64,000 nucleotides of DNA from Sphingobacterium chungjuense (GCF_011316935.1 NZ_WLYS01000002.1:248001-312000), one strand, 5' to 3'. Positions 46,226 to 57,472 are shown, numbered from the stretch's first letter. The notes: generated by a model not told the origin, from the letters alone. Made by a program: numbers and translations.

Positions 46226-46546
46226 ATGCAGTTTTTGGAAGAATTTAAAGTACTGTTACTAAACAATTCTAACAAACCTCTAGGGGTGGTTGACATATCT
46301 GTCGGAAGCAAAGATGGTGTAATGGTAGATATGCGCGTGATATTTTCAATTGCACTCAAAGCATCCGCATGTAAAATTATACTAGCTCACAATCATCCTT
46401 CTGGAAAGCTTACTCCAAGTGACCTAGATCGGGATATCACCAGAAAAGCTAAAGAAGCTGGAAAAGTATTAGATATATAGTTGTGTGACCATTTGATTTT
46501 GACTACAGACGGTTACTACAGCTTTTCTGATGAAGGTGAAATCTAG
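46226..46546 (+). pseudogene. radC-like remnant (JAB/MPN domain) with internal amber stop
   Basis: A C-terminal RadC domain: FKVLLLNNSNKPLGVVDIS, then the metal motif HNHPSGKLTPSDLD (JAMM-type His-x-His). A TAG at 46478-46480 interrupts the frame after KVLDI; the same frame then continues with LCDHLILTTDGYYSFSDEGE, which is the normal RadC ending. So one substitution created the stop. The N-terminal helical part is also missing; upstream the frame is closed by TAA at 46199. RadC proteins of this short type usually travel on mobile elements in Bacteroidota. It is probably not functional. Confidence 0.88.
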
Positions 46547-46556
46547 ATCGGAGCAT

Positions 46557-46733
46557 ATGAATAATCAAAATAAGCCGCTAAAGGAATTCTTTAGATGGAT
46601 ATTGTCCTTTGCAATTTTTCTGATTGTCATGCTTCTCGTATTCTACATTCTAAGCTATTTGCTAATACTTGCAGGTGGATTGCTGATAATATTTGTTGGA
46701 ATTGCTTTTTTATACGGATTGATTAAAAAATAA
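46557..46733 (+). CDS. Tiny membrane protein (58 residues)
   Basis: Start ATG at 46557, with a purine-rich GATCGGAG ahead. After a charged head (NNQNKPLKEFFRW) there are two closely spaced hydrophobic helices (about 14-34 and 36-54) and a Lys-Lys end. No family recognised. It begins 11 bases after the end of the radC remnant and is followed by a hairpin, so it forms its own short unit. Confidence 0.5.
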   Translation: MNNQNKPLKEFFRWILSFAIFLIVMLLVFYILSYLLILAGGLLIIFVGIAFLYGLIKK

Positions 46734-46735
46734 AC

Positions 46736-46788
46736 ACTCCCAACATCATCGCTTGAAACTTTTGTGGTTTCTGCTTGGTGTTGGGAGT
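46736..46788 (+). terminator. Hairpin after the tiny membrane-protein gene
   Basis: Arms ACTCCCAACATCA (46736-46748) and TGGTGTTGGGAGT (46776-46788) pair over 13 bases with one G-U. The loop holds a smaller stem GAAAC/GTTTC. The T-tract is weak (TTAAATTT), so it is a possible terminator or a processed structure. Confidence 0.5.
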
Positions 46789-46832
46789 TAAATTTAAATT
46801 ATCAAAATTGCAGAAAGTGACTTACGGTATTT

Positions 46833-47552
46833 CTACTTTGTACACACTGATTCCCTAAGCTCTAAAAATCTTGAAATGTCATCAAGAAAATCACTTTTAA
46901 TATATCTTAAAAGGCGAATTGACTCGTTGTACATCTTAAGAGTAAGGACATTATCATTATCGAAATATTCATTCGCTTCTACAAGTCTCATATGAACCCT
47001 GTCTCTGATCTTTAATATGATTGAATACACCGTCAAAAATTCAACGGATACTTTAATCTTATTTGCAAGCAAATCTTTAGCAAGAGGATGCTTCATATTC
47101 TGGTTGCAATTGATAAATCCAGAACAGTGTGAGTTATGACGACAAGTTAAATTATCTATCTTGCAGTGAGTTCCTAAATCATATAGAACTTCCATAATCA
47201 CAGCTTCTACAATCGCAAAGTTGTGAGTTATACAGTTTTTCAAGAATTGATTCTTAATAGCTCCGTAAATCTCTATACGATTAAGGATAAAATTATTAAA
47301 GTCAGTCAGTTGCAAGGAATAAGCAATATTATTAAATAGCACTCTATTCTTACCCACAAATGAACTTAAAGAATAGTTTTGAATGAATTCCGCTTTTCTA
47401 CGCACATAATTGTAAGGGATTCTAATTTTTTCATAACTATCAGGATTTATATTGGAAACTGGAGTTTGGTGGTCATCTCTTATTCTGTTCTCTAACCTAC
47501 GGATACTTGTGGTCACATCATTGAACAAATCTTGAATATCTTGGACTTTCAA
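46833..47552 (-). CDS. Unknown protein with a four-cysteine cluster
   Basis: A 239-residue, mostly helical protein that I do not recognise. A possible zinc site sits in the middle: Cys130, Cys137, Cys143 and Cys149 within HCKIDNLTCRHNSHCSGF and the next residues. Near residue 183 it has RDRVH, which recalls the Arg/His pair of HEPN ribonucleases, but with three instead of four to six residues between, so HEPN is only a guess. No signal peptide or membrane helix. It is isolated on the minus strand in the accessory stretch; no toxin-antitoxin partner is adjacent. Confidence 0.6.
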   Translation of the reverse strand: MKVQDIQDLFNDVTTSIRRLENRIRDDHQTPVSNINPDSYEKIRIPYNYVRRKAEFIQNYSLSSFVGKNRVLFNNIAYSLQLTDFNNFILNRIEIYGAIKNQFLKNCITHNFAIVEAVIMEVLYDLGTHCKIDNLTCRHNSHCSGFINCNQNMKHPLAKDLLANKIKVSVEFLTVYSIILKIRDRVHMRLVEANEYFDNDNVLTLKMYNESIRLLRYIKSDFLDDISRFLELRESVCTK

Positions 47553-48084
47553 ATTTTCAGTTGTTATGGTTTAGTTGGAAATATGGCATTCCTTCAAGAA
47601 TTGCCGCTATTAAGATACGCCAAACAAATAAAAATGCCAATAGTATTTTCGTACTACTGGCATTTTTATACATTCCGTTTGTCATACTTAAAACTATGGC
47701 AACTCGTTACGTCATAAAAACTCCTTTGTCTTTTCAATACTCAGTACACTCGTATTAAAAATCCAAACGTTTTAGAGTTCGGCTCGCCTGCAGATCGCTT
47801 AGGCTTCGATGTTGTCACTATTTTTGATTGACAGCCATTCCTCGCATTTCAAAAATATCTCCAACAGTCTTCGTATACTCACGTATATATCGCTGAATCG
47901 TGTTTGCACACTCCTTTTCAGCGACCATCGCTCAACTCGCAGTCGGCGAGCAATAATTGGTTAATGCAAATAAATAATCATAATCTAAATACTAAGTAAG
48001 GATGCATTTAAACCATTCCATTAATTAAATAAAAATAAATAAATCGCTGTCGGTTTGAGGTCGTTGTATCATTGCATTATAATA
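47553..48084. other. Intergenic region with hairpin and possible gene fragment
   Basis: About 530 bases. A hairpin at 47630-47667 is described separately. A 36-codon minus-strand frame at 47818-47928 (ATG to TAG, containing CANTIQRYIREYTKTVGDIF) has protein-like composition but no recognised family, and the adjacent frame is open too, so it may be the end of a decayed gene. Nothing else was seen. The right part (47960-48060) is very AT-rich. Confidence 0.35.
47630..47667. terminator. Terminator-like hairpin
   Basis: Arms AAAAATGCCAATAGTA (47630-47645) and TACTACTGGCATTTTT (47652-47667), 16 pairs with one mismatch and a 6-base loop, flanked by A- and T-runs on both sides, as in a bidirectional rho-independent terminator. 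No gene ends close on either strand, which suggests that a neighbouring gene has been lost. Confidence 0.6.
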
Positions 48085-48315
48085 ATGAACATTAATAGCA
48101 AACATATTGATCAATCTACTCAGATTTCTGCGCTACAAAGCGAGGTGTCTGAATTGAAGGATATGTTAACTATGATGCAGCAGATTATTGTTACCCAGAA
48201 TAAGCAGATTAGAGACATACATAAGCTATTATTTAATAGCCAAACGAAGTCTAATATCAAGACAAAACAAGATAAAATCAACGCTGTAAAAGCAAGGATT
48301 TTGATGAAGGGCTAA
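48085..48315 (+). CDS. Small coiled-coil protein
   Basis: A 76-residue protein from the ATG at 48085. Residues about 15-52 are a heptad-like helix (ISALQSEVSELKDMLTMMQQ then IIVTQNKQIRDIHKLL), followed by a Lys-rich tail. No family recognised. Such small helical proteins occur as subunits of larger assemblies or as remnants of transposon or plasmid genes. It converges with the 261-residue membrane-anchored protein gene, 14 bases away. Confidence 0.5.
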   Translation: MNINSKHIDQSTQISALQSEVSELKDMLTMMQQIIVTQNKQIRDIHKLLFNSQTKSNIKTKQDKINAVKARILMKG

Positions 48316-48329
48316 AAAAAATTGACTTT

Positions 48330-49115
48330 CTAAATGATATAACCTATAAAGCTTGATAAGATTGCTCCAACTATCAGTGATACCAATACAAATAGCCAAT
48401 GGTCTTTGATCGACTCATATACAGCCTGCGGCCCTATACCATTTCTATCTGCGAAACTAGATTTATTTTTAAGTCTATTTTCAGCAATTAACACTAATAT
48501 GTTCTCGAAGACGCTTACTTTGCTTAAAGTTGATTGGTGAAGCTTGACGAACTCCTTTTCTTCGAATGCTCTTGCTTCATCCTCGCCATCAAGCCAGTTT
48601 TTAGGTAAAATATCATTTTGTTTTAGAAGGGATGGAAGGCGAGGATGATCAGCATAGTTCTTACCGTAAAGATCAATAAGTATTCTCGCTAGATCAAACT
48701 TAACATTGTCTGGTAACTCAAATGGCCTTCTAATGCCCAGTACTATTGCCCTATGTTTAAGTGCTTCAAAGCCATAACTAATATCTCTCATATTCCAATG
48801 TATCCATGAAAATGTCCTATGAGCTTCCATGAAACTGAAAAACTCATCAAGCATCTCCTTTTCTAAGGAATCATAATTTAAATCAATTTCCTCTAAGGAG
48901 AAACCTCTTACTTCTGCAATTTTATGAATAGAAAAAGATTTAGTTTGCGCTGAACTTAGATATCTCACCGCGATTGATGTCACCCTAGGAGTTCGACCAT
49001 CTACGATGTTATAAAAACTTTCGCAAGAATAATGAATCATTAAAACGTGTGATCCTGAACGGTAGAAATCGCTAATGATCTTTTTCGCCTTTCGTTTTTT
49101 ATCTATTCTCTTCAA
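48330..49115 (-). CDS. Membrane-anchored protein with a possible divergent RNase H/DEDD-like fold
   Basis: A 261-residue protein. Its N-terminal part follows the strand order of RNase H/DEDD folds: HVLMIHYSCESF (about 23-34), VTSIAVRYLS, KSFSIHKIAE, a helix, then IHWNMRDISYGFEALKHR (about 105-122), which sits like the HN-x-x-FD-x-x-fL block of DEDD exonucleases, and KFDLARILIDLYGK with HPRLPSLLKQND (about 139-168), like the third Asp block. The first D-x-E is reduced to S-C-E. One helix at about 240-260 anchors the C-terminus. This fold is my reading by eye. It might be a conflict-system or surveillance protein. It lies beside a tRNA-linked repeat array. Confidence 0.55.
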   Translation of the reverse strand: MKRIDKKRKAKKIISDFYRSGSHVLMIHYSCESFYNIVDGRTPRVTSIAVRYLSSAQTKSFSIHKIAEVRGFSLEEIDLNYDSLEKEMLDEFFSFMEAHRTFSWIHWNMRDISYGFEALKHRAIVLGIRRPFELPDNVKFDLARILIDLYGKNYADHPRLPSLLKQNDILPKNWLDGEDEARAFEEKEFVKLHQSTLSKVSVFENILVLIAENRLKNKSSFADRNGIGPQAVYESIKDHWLFVLVSLIVGAILSSFIGYII

Positions 49116-49376
49116 TCCAATGTTTTTTACGTGTATACGTAGTTTCTAAAATACTAGCGCAATTATACGCCAGTTTATCTCCGTCTGTGTCTTGCCTACA
49201 ATTTTTAAAGTAATGATATTGCAAATATAGTAATCAACTACTTAACTCCAGAGCAACGAAGCAAACTTAATCAACTACCTAACAACAACATGCAACGTCA
49301 AATACAATAATTTTGTCTGCCAAAATCTGTATATTCACAATAAAAAATGAAAAAGAGAAAAGTGCCTTTAAACAAA

Positions 49377-49402
49377 AAGAGCAGCTTCAAAAAGCTGCTC
49401 TT
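49377..49402 (-). terminator. Terminator at the left end of the tRNA-linked repeats
   Basis: Perfect 11-bp stem AAGAGCAGCTT (49377-49387) with AAGCTGCTCTT (49392-49402), loop CAAA. On the minus strand the stem is followed by TTTGTTT, so it would stop transcription coming leftward from the tRNA repeat array. Confidence 0.65.
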
Positions 49403-49405
49403 AAT

Positions 49406-49690
49406 TTCGCGGAGAGGGCGGGATTGGTTCAGCCCCACAATCCCCAAACACAACCCTGAACCTTCTACGGATCGAACCCTGCGGGTACTCATCCCGAACT
49501 CCTTAAAAAACACAAAGCCCATCTTTGCAGATGGGCTTTTGTTGCTTTTCGCGGAGAGGGCGGGATTGGTTCAGCCCTACAATCCCCAAACACAACCCTG
49601 AACCTTCTACGGATCGAACCCTGCGGGTACTCATCCCGAACTCCTTAAAAACACAAAGCCCATCTTTGCAGATGGGCTCTTGTTGTTTTT
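49406..49690 (-). repeat. Two tandem ~142-bp repeats joined to the tRNA-Ser 3' end
   Basis: Two near-identical copies (about 49406-49547 and 49548-49688) each begin with TTCGCGGAGAGGGCGGGATT, which is the 3' end of the tRNA-Ser gene read on the plus strand. The same 20 bases occur a third time inside the tRNA itself. Each copy also carries the tRNA's terminator hairpin (AGCCCATCT/AGATGGGCT at 49516-49538 and 49657-49678). The middle of each copy is not tRNA-like apart from a GGTTCGATCC T-loop-like piece. The copies differ at only a few positions. They could be duplicated attachment-site scars or tandem duplications of a tRNA-tail unit. Confidence 0.85.
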
Positions 49691-49691
49691 C

Positions 49692-49779
<88 letters not shown>

Positions 49780-49871
49780 GTTATTGACAGTGCAAACATA
49801 ACGCAAAATTTTCATTCTGCAAAGCAATTTTTCACTTGCAGATGCAATGGTTTGACAGTCAAAAAGTTTTT

Positions 49872-52004
49872 TTAATCTTCCGCCGGTTTCTTCTTCAACA
49901 AATCGTAATCAATACGCACATGATGAATACTTTTTAGCATGGATTTGAAGATCGCGGCCACCTGCGAAATCTCTTTCATCGTGATATTCGCGTTCATAAA
50001 TTGCTTTTGCATCAACTTGTGATCTACAATTTTGTCGACCAAATTGTTAATCGATTGCTCCGTGTATTCTTTCATAGCACGCGATGCGGCTTCCACCGAA
50101 TCGGCAATCATCAACACCGCTGATTCTTTCGAAAAAGGTATAGGTCCCGGATAGCGGAACAGCTCTTCGTCTACTAACTTATCAGGATTATTCTTCACCG
50201 ACAAGTTGTAGAAATAATCCACCTTCGTGGTACCGTGGTGCGTGCGGATAAAATCAACGACCACCTCTGGCAATTGATTTTTACGAGCAATCTCCACTCC
50301 TTTCAGCACGTGCGAGATAATGATTTGCGCACTTTGTTCCGGCGTAAGCTCTTCATGCGGATTATTACCCGTCTTTTGATTCTCAATAAAATATAGAGGA
50401 TTCGACATCTTACCGATATCGTGGTAAAGCGCACCAGCACGAATCAGCAATGGATTCCCTCCTATTCGATACACCGCAGCTTCCGCGAGGTTAGCCACTT
50501 GCAGCGAGTGCTGGAATGTCCCCGGCGCTCTGATCGACAATTCGCGAAGCAATTTGGAATTACTATTCGTCAATTCCATCAAGGTCAGATCAGAGACAAT
50601 ACCAAAAAGCTTTTCAAACGCATAGATTAGTGGATACGCCAATAAGGTAAGTCCGACGCTGATGACAAATGGCAAAATATCATTCCAATAAATGCTATCG
50701 AAAGTACCATTCCGTGTGAGTACCAAACCAGTGTAGGAGATGATATAAGAAGCTAAAATCAGCAAACTCGAGAGCAAAAATTGCTCGCGCTTTACCATCG
50801 TACGAATACTGTAGATCGCCACAATACCCGTCATCAACTGTAGGAACACGAAATCGAAACTATTCGGCACGAATAAGGCCGCCATCAATACCATCAACAA
50901 ATGAATATTGAGGGCTACGCGCGTATCGAATAGAATTCGAAAGATAATAGGCACAATACAATACGGGATGTAGTACAAGCTCGGAATCTTGATATTGATC
51001 GCCCAACTCAGCACACCTAACATTGTAATGATGACCGCAAAAATAATCATCAACAAGCGGTTATTATTGTAAATATCCAATCGGAAAAAGAACAAAAACA
51101 TCATCAGCAAAACCATGATGAGCAATACCATCAGGAAATTGCCAAACAGCACCAGCCCCTGCTTTCCGCCCATCTGTGCTTCATTATCATAAACGCGGCG
51201 TAAGGATTCGAGCTTTTGCAGGATCTCATTGTTAATAACTTTCCCCTGTTCCACAATCAGCTCATCGCGTTGTACGATACCGCGCGTGGTCGAAATATTC
51301 GCTAAAGCTGTTTGCTCTGCTTTTTCGGTCTGCCCTTCATTAAACACTAAATTCACCGCGACGTAATTTTTCAACAAATCAGAAAGCCATTTTTTCTGTT
51401 GTACAAAACGATTGCGATCTACGGTGCGTTCAATATACGTGTAAGCACTTTCTATGGTAAAGCTATTCGCTGTATTACGCTGCTGCGCCACATTATCCTG
51501 CACCAATATAAAATTATACTCCGCTTCCGATCCCGTTGCCGAAGTACTGCCTTTTAATTGATATCGGCTATTGAGCGAGATTACGCCGCGATCGTACACA
51601 TATTCTAAAATAGCTGCTCCTACCCCACGATAACGCTCAATATCCTGCGAAGGCAGGGTATCCAATTGCGCGGCTTGCCATTTCTCACCCAAATCAATAT
51701 TGAATTGATCAAGCTGTTCTTTGCTCACCACTTCGCTCACATTATAGATCGGATGCACCGTCTTCAGAATCTGTTGGCGATCACGATCCAGTTCCTCTTG
51801 CGTTTTGAGGATGGCAAAGTCATGCGGCGAAACCAGATTTTCATGATTCCAAGGTTTTCCTTTTTGGTAATCATAGCGAAAACGGGGTTGCTTCGGCATA
51901 AACAAGCACACCAAAAAAATGGTGACTACGACCATGATATATTTCAATATGGGCGAATTATATTGAAGCTTCTCTTTGTTATAGTTGATTTTTAGTTTTG
52001 CCAC
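49872..52004 (-). CDS. 7TM-HD family phosphohydrolase (PgpH-type c-di-AMP phosphodiesterase)
   Basis: A 710-residue inner-membrane protein: one N-terminal helix (about 22-38), an extracytoplasmic 7TMR-HDED domain (about 60-270), seven closely packed helices (about 285-465), then a cytoplasmic HD domain with HSLQVANLAEAAVYRIGG, YHDIGKM (His528, Asp529), HEELTPEQSAQIIISHV, RTHHGTTKV and MIADSVEAASRAM. This layout is that of PgpH of Listeria, which hydrolyses c-di-AMP; that substrate here is inferred. It is divergent from the thiamine operon. No cyclase gene is nearby. Confidence 0.9.
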   Translation of the reverse strand: MAKLKINYNKEKLQYNSPILKYIMVVVTIFLVCLFMPKQPRFRYDYQKGKPWNHENLVSPHDFAILKTQEELDRDRQQILKTVHPIYNVSEVVSKEQLDQFNIDLGEKWQAAQLDTLPSQDIERYRGVGAAILEYVYDRGVISLNSRYQLKGSTSATGSEAEYNFILVQDNVAQQRNTANSFTIESAYTYIERTVDRNRFVQQKKWLSDLLKNYVAVNLVFNEGQTEKAEQTALANISTTRGIVQRDELIVEQGKVINNEILQKLESLRRVYDNEAQMGGKQGLVLFGNFLMVLLIMVLLMMFLFFFRLDIYNNNRLLMIIFAVIITMLGVLSWAINIKIPSLYYIPYCIVPIIFRILFDTRVALNIHLLMVLMAALFVPNSFDFVFLQLMTGIVAIYSIRTMVKREQFLLSSLLILASYIISYTGLVLTRNGTFDSIYWNDILPFVISVGLTLLAYPLIYAFEKLFGIVSDLTLMELTNSNSKLLRELSIRAPGTFQHSLQVANLAEAAVYRIGGNPLLIRAGALYHDIGKMSNPLYFIENQKTGNNPHEELTPEQSAQIIISHVLKGVEIARKNQLPEVVVDFIRTHHGTTKVDYFYNLSVKNNPDKLVDEELFRYPGPIPFSKESAVLMIADSVEAASRAMKEYTEQSINNLVDKIVDHKLMQKQFMNANITMKEISQVAAIFKSMLKSIHHVRIDYDLLKKKPAED

Positions 52005-52122
52005 GTGCTGTCTCGTTCTAATGCGTAGTAACCTCAGGTTTTGTGAATTATCCCGTAAGGCCTTCTCACAAAAATAGGAAAAGAATCGTGGTCTTTCATT
52101 TTATTGTCGTAGATTAGCCAAG

Positions 52123-52206
52123 TACTTTAGGGGTGTCTGCGTAGTTTGCAGGCTGAGATTTTACCCTTTGAACCTGATCTGGATCATACCAGCGTAGGGA
52201 AAAGTG
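52123..52206 (+). ncRNA. TPP riboswitch (THI element) of the thi operon
   Basis: The canonical elements are present in order: GGGGTG (52130-52135), GCTGAGA, ACCC, GAACCTGATCTGGATCATAC and CAGCGTAGGGA. P1 forms between ACTTT (52124-52128) and AAAGT (52201-52205). It lies about 75 bases before thiS and binds thiamine pyrophosphate. See the separate entry for the downstream switch. Confidence 0.97.
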
Positions 52207-52239
52207 AATCGTCATCTTCGGTGCCTTCGCACTACAGCT

Positions 52240-52285
52240 GTCATTCCCTAAAGTGTATATATGTACATAAATGAATAGGAATGAC
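52240..52285 (+). promoter_or_regulatory. Putative expression platform: hairpin over the thiS start codon with an anti-P1 partner
   Basis: GTCATTCC (52240-52247) is complementary to GGAATGAC (52278-52285), which contains the thiS ATG at 52281. Overlapping it, CCCTAAAGT (52246-52254) is complementary to ACTTTAGGG (52124-52132), the 5' side of riboswitch stem P1. The two pairings exclude each other: with TPP, P1 forms and the ATG is hidden; without TPP the P1 strand is captured and the ATG is free. The mechanism is inferred from complementarity only. Confidence 0.6.
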
Positions 52286-52487
52286 ACTCAACATCAATCA
52301 ACAAACACGTTTTTTTGAAGATCCACCACAGAATGTGGCCGCATTGGTCGCACTCGAAATGCAAGGCAAAACAAAAGGTATTGCGGTAGCGATCAATCAA
52401 CAAGTGATTCCCAAAGATCGCTGGGCCGACATACCTTTGCGCGAGCAAGATCAAATCCTCATCATCTCCGCCACGCAAGGAGGTTAA
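52281..52487 (+). CDS. thiS: Sulfur carrier protein ThiS
   Basis: A 68-residue ubiquitin-like sulfur carrier. The C-terminal QGG is the adenylation and thiocarboxylation site that donates sulfur to ThiG. The start ATG lies in the inverted repeat of the riboswitch expression platform. The N-terminal MTLNINQQTRFF and the strand-rich body fit the family. It is first in thiS-thiC-(ThiE-like)-thiE-thiG-thiH-thiF, and 33 bases before thiC. Confidence 0.92.
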   Translation: MTLNINQQTRFFEDPPQNVAALVALEMQGKTKGIAVAINQQVIPKDRWADIPLREQDQILIISATQGG

Positions 52488-54933
<2,446 letters not shown>

Positions 54934-54937
<4 letters not shown>

Positions 54938-55566
54938 TAACAGCATCAACCTACCCCAAAATACAATACATCTCGCAAGGAGATACCTTAGCAGCACAAT
55001 TGCAGCATATTCGGCTAGCGCTTGATGCGGGTGCCGATTGGATTCAGATTCGCTGGAAGCAACCCAAAGATGTCGCTTTCCGTAAGTTTTGCACTGCCGT
55101 AAAAAATCACTGCACGTCTTACCAAGCGATTTGCTTACTCAACGATCACGTGGATACCGCGCGCGCTACAGATGTAGATGGCGTACATCTTGGACTTACC
55201 GATATGCCCGTGGCCGACGCGCGTGCACTGCTTGGCGCAGATAAAATAATTGGCGGAACGGCCAATACCGTTGCCGATATATTACAACGAATGGAGGAGC
55301 GTTGCGACTACATTGGCTTAGGTCCGTGGCGCTTTACCAGCACCAAACAGAAGCTTAGTCCGATTTTGGGACTGGAAGGTTTCACGCAGATCATGGAATA
55401 CTTGCAACAGTTAGCCAAAGATGTCCCACCGATTTACGCGATTGGCGGCATTCAATTGGAAGACATTCCGACTTTACACAATTTGGGCATACACGGCGTA
55501 GCCGTCTCAACCCTCATTACCGAACAACCTCAACAGATCACATCCATTAAATCCATATTACAATGA
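54934..55566 (+). CDS. thiE: Thiamine-phosphate synthase ThiE
   Basis: Joins HMP-diphosphate and thiazole phosphate to thiamine phosphate. The canonical motifs are present: [10 protein letters not shown] near residue 30-39, [40 protein letters not shown] and AIGGI. Start at 54934 (MITASTYPK), which overlaps the preceding stop as ATGA; a start at 54895 would lie inside that gene. Length 210 is normal. It overlaps thiG by 4 bases. Confidence 0.92.
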
Positions 55567-56333
55567 ACGATTTAAAGATTGCAGATAGACATTTTAATTC
55601 CCGTTTATTTTTAGGAACGGGCAAATTTGGCGATTTACAACGCATGCGCGAAGGCATGATAGCCGCCTCGACCGAATTGGTGACGATGGCGCTAAAGCGT
55701 GTGGATCACGAATCAGAATCCGATCAACTATTACATGCCTTGGACATTCCGCAGCTGCATCTCTTGCCCAATACATCGGGCGCAAGAAATGCGAAAGAAG
55801 CGGTGTTGGCCGCGATGCTGGCGCGAGAAGCACTCGAGACGAATTGGGTGAAACTGGAAATACATCCCGATCCGCGCTATCTCCTGCCCGATCCGATTGA
55901 AACTTTGGCAGCCACAGAAGAATTGGCCAAAGCGGGATTTGTAGTGATGCCATACATTCACGCCGATCCGGTTTTATGCAAGCGGTTGGAAGAAGTCGGC
56001 ACCGCGGTGGTCATGCCTTTGGGAGCGCCGATTGGCACAAACAAGGGATTGCGTACGATTGATTTTCTAGAAATCATCATCGAGCAAAGTCAAGTTCCAG
56101 TCGTGGTAGATGCCGGAATCGGCAGTCCGTCGGATGCCGCCAAGGCGATGGAGATCGGTGCAGATGCTGTTTTAGTCAATACAGCCATTGCGGCAGCACA
56201 AGACCCGGTACGCATGGCCGAAGCATTTAAAGAAGCGGTAATCGCAGGCCGCAAAGCATACGAAGCGGGTTTGGGCGCACAAAGCACGCGCAGCGTCGCT
56301 TCCAGTCCGCTCACTTCCTTTCTCACTGATTAA
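55563..56333 (+). CDS. thiG: Thiazole synthase ThiG
   Basis: Forms the thiazole ring from deoxyxylulose phosphate, dehydroglycine and ThiS-thiocarboxylate. Schiff-base Lys97 sits in [20 protein letters not shown] near the start, [14 protein letters not shown] and [20 protein letters not shown] are family hallmarks. Length 256 is normal. It works with ThiH and ThiS, encoded beside it. Overlaps thiE by 4 bases; 8 bases before thiH. Confidence 0.96.
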   Translation: MNDLKIADRHFNSRLFLGTGKFGDLQRMREGMIAASTELVTMALKRVDHESESDQLLHALDIPQLHLLPNTSGARNAKEAVLAAMLAREALETNWVKLEIHPDPRYLLPDPIETLAATEELAKAGFVVMPYIHADPVLCKRLEEVGTAVVMPLGAPIGTNKGLRTIDFLEIIIEQSQVPVVVDAGIGSPSDAAKAMEIGADAVLVNTAIAAAQDPVRMAEAFKEAVIAGRKAYEAGLGAQSTRSVASSPLTSFLTD

Positions 56334-56341
56334 AAAGCTTT

Positions 56342-57469
56342 ATGTCCACATTCAAAGAAACATTCGCTTCCTACGATTGGAATAATATCCAAGAAAAGAT
56401 CTACGCCAGCACGACGGAAGATGTGAAACGGGTCTTGCAAAAAGATCGGCATAAGTTAGAAGATTTTCTCGTTTTGCTTTCGCCTGCGGCAGAAGCTTCG
56501 CTAGAGCAGATGGCGCACATAGCACAATCCATTACACAGCGCCGATTTGGTAAAACGATACAATTGTACGCGCCACTTTATCTGAGCAACGAATGTCAGA
56601 ATATCTGTACCTACTGTGGCTTTAGCATGGACAATAAGCTCAAGCGGAAGACGCTCTCGGATGGGGAACTCATGATGGAAGCCATGGCACTCAAAGCGAT
56701 GGGATTACAGCACGTATTGCTGGTGAGTGGCGAAGCCAATAAAATAGTTGGTGTGGAGTATTTCCAAAATGCTATTCGATTGTTGAAACCGCATTTTTCG
56801 CAAATATCCATCGAAGTGCAACCGTTGGAACAAGATGAGTATGAACTGATGCAAAGAGCGGGTGTGCACACGGTGCTGGTCTATCAGGAAACGTACCATC
56901 AAGAGGTGTACAAAGCGTATCACCCTAAAGGGAAGAAATCGAACTTCGAATATCGATTGGACACGCCCGATCGCATTGGTAAAGCCGGAATACATAAAAT
57001 AGGTTTGGGCGTCTTATTGGGTTTGGAAGATTGGCGCACGGATAGTTTTTTCAATGCATTGCACATCAATTATCTACAAAAACAATATTGGCGCACAAAA
57101 TACAGTGTTTCCTTCCCACGGCTTCGACCGGCTGAAGGGATTATCGAGCCTAACTTTGTGATGGAAGATCGGCATTTGTTGCAATTGATCTGTGCGTATC
57201 GCATCTGGAATCCCGATTTGGAGATATCGATTTCTACGCGCGAAAGCGCACATTTCCGGAATCATATTATTCCGCTCGGCGTGACGACGATGAGTGCCGC
57301 TTCCAAAACAAATCCAGGTGGTTATGTCGTAGATCCACAGTCACTGGAGCAATTTGAGATCAGTGATGAGCGCAGTATGGAAACGATCATTGATCTGATC
57401 AGAAGCTCGGGATACGATCCAATTATGAAGGATTGGGATGGCGCATATAATGGACTTCTTAATTTGTAA
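56342..57469 (+). CDS. thiH: 2-iminoacetate synthase ThiH (radical SAM tyrosine lyase)
   Basis: Cleaves tyrosine to dehydroglycine and p-cresol to supply the thiazole. The radical SAM motif is CQNICTYC (Cys85, Cys89, Cys92), followed by VLLVSGE, IEVQPLEQDEYELMQRAG and SFPRLRPAEG. Length 375 is as usual. Presence of ThiH rather than ThiO means an oxygen-independent route. It is 3 bases before thiF. Confidence 0.96.
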   Translation: MSTFKETFASYDWNNIQEKIYASTTEDVKRVLQKDRHKLEDFLVLLSPAAEASLEQMAHIAQSITQRRFGKTIQLYAPLYLSNECQNICTYCGFSMDNKLKRKTLSDGELMMEAMALKAMGLQHVLLVSGEANKIVGVEYFQNAIRLLKPHFSQISIEVQPLEQDEYELMQRAGVHTVLVYQETYHQEVYKAYHPKGKKSNFEYRLDTPDRIGKAGIHKIGLGVLLGLEDWRTDSFFNALHINYLQKQYWRTKYSVSFPRLRPAEGIIEPNFVMEDRHLLQLICAYRIWNPDLEISISTRESAHFRNHIIPLGVTTMSAASKTNPGGYVVDPQSLEQFEISDERSMETIIDLIRSSGYDPIMKDWDGAYNGLLNL

Positions 57470-57472
57470 GAT

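Noticed and set aside
49406..49690. CRISPR array
   Set aside because: The repeats are about 142 bp, contiguous, contain a terminator and tRNA-tail sequence, and have no spacers; no cas genes are nearby.
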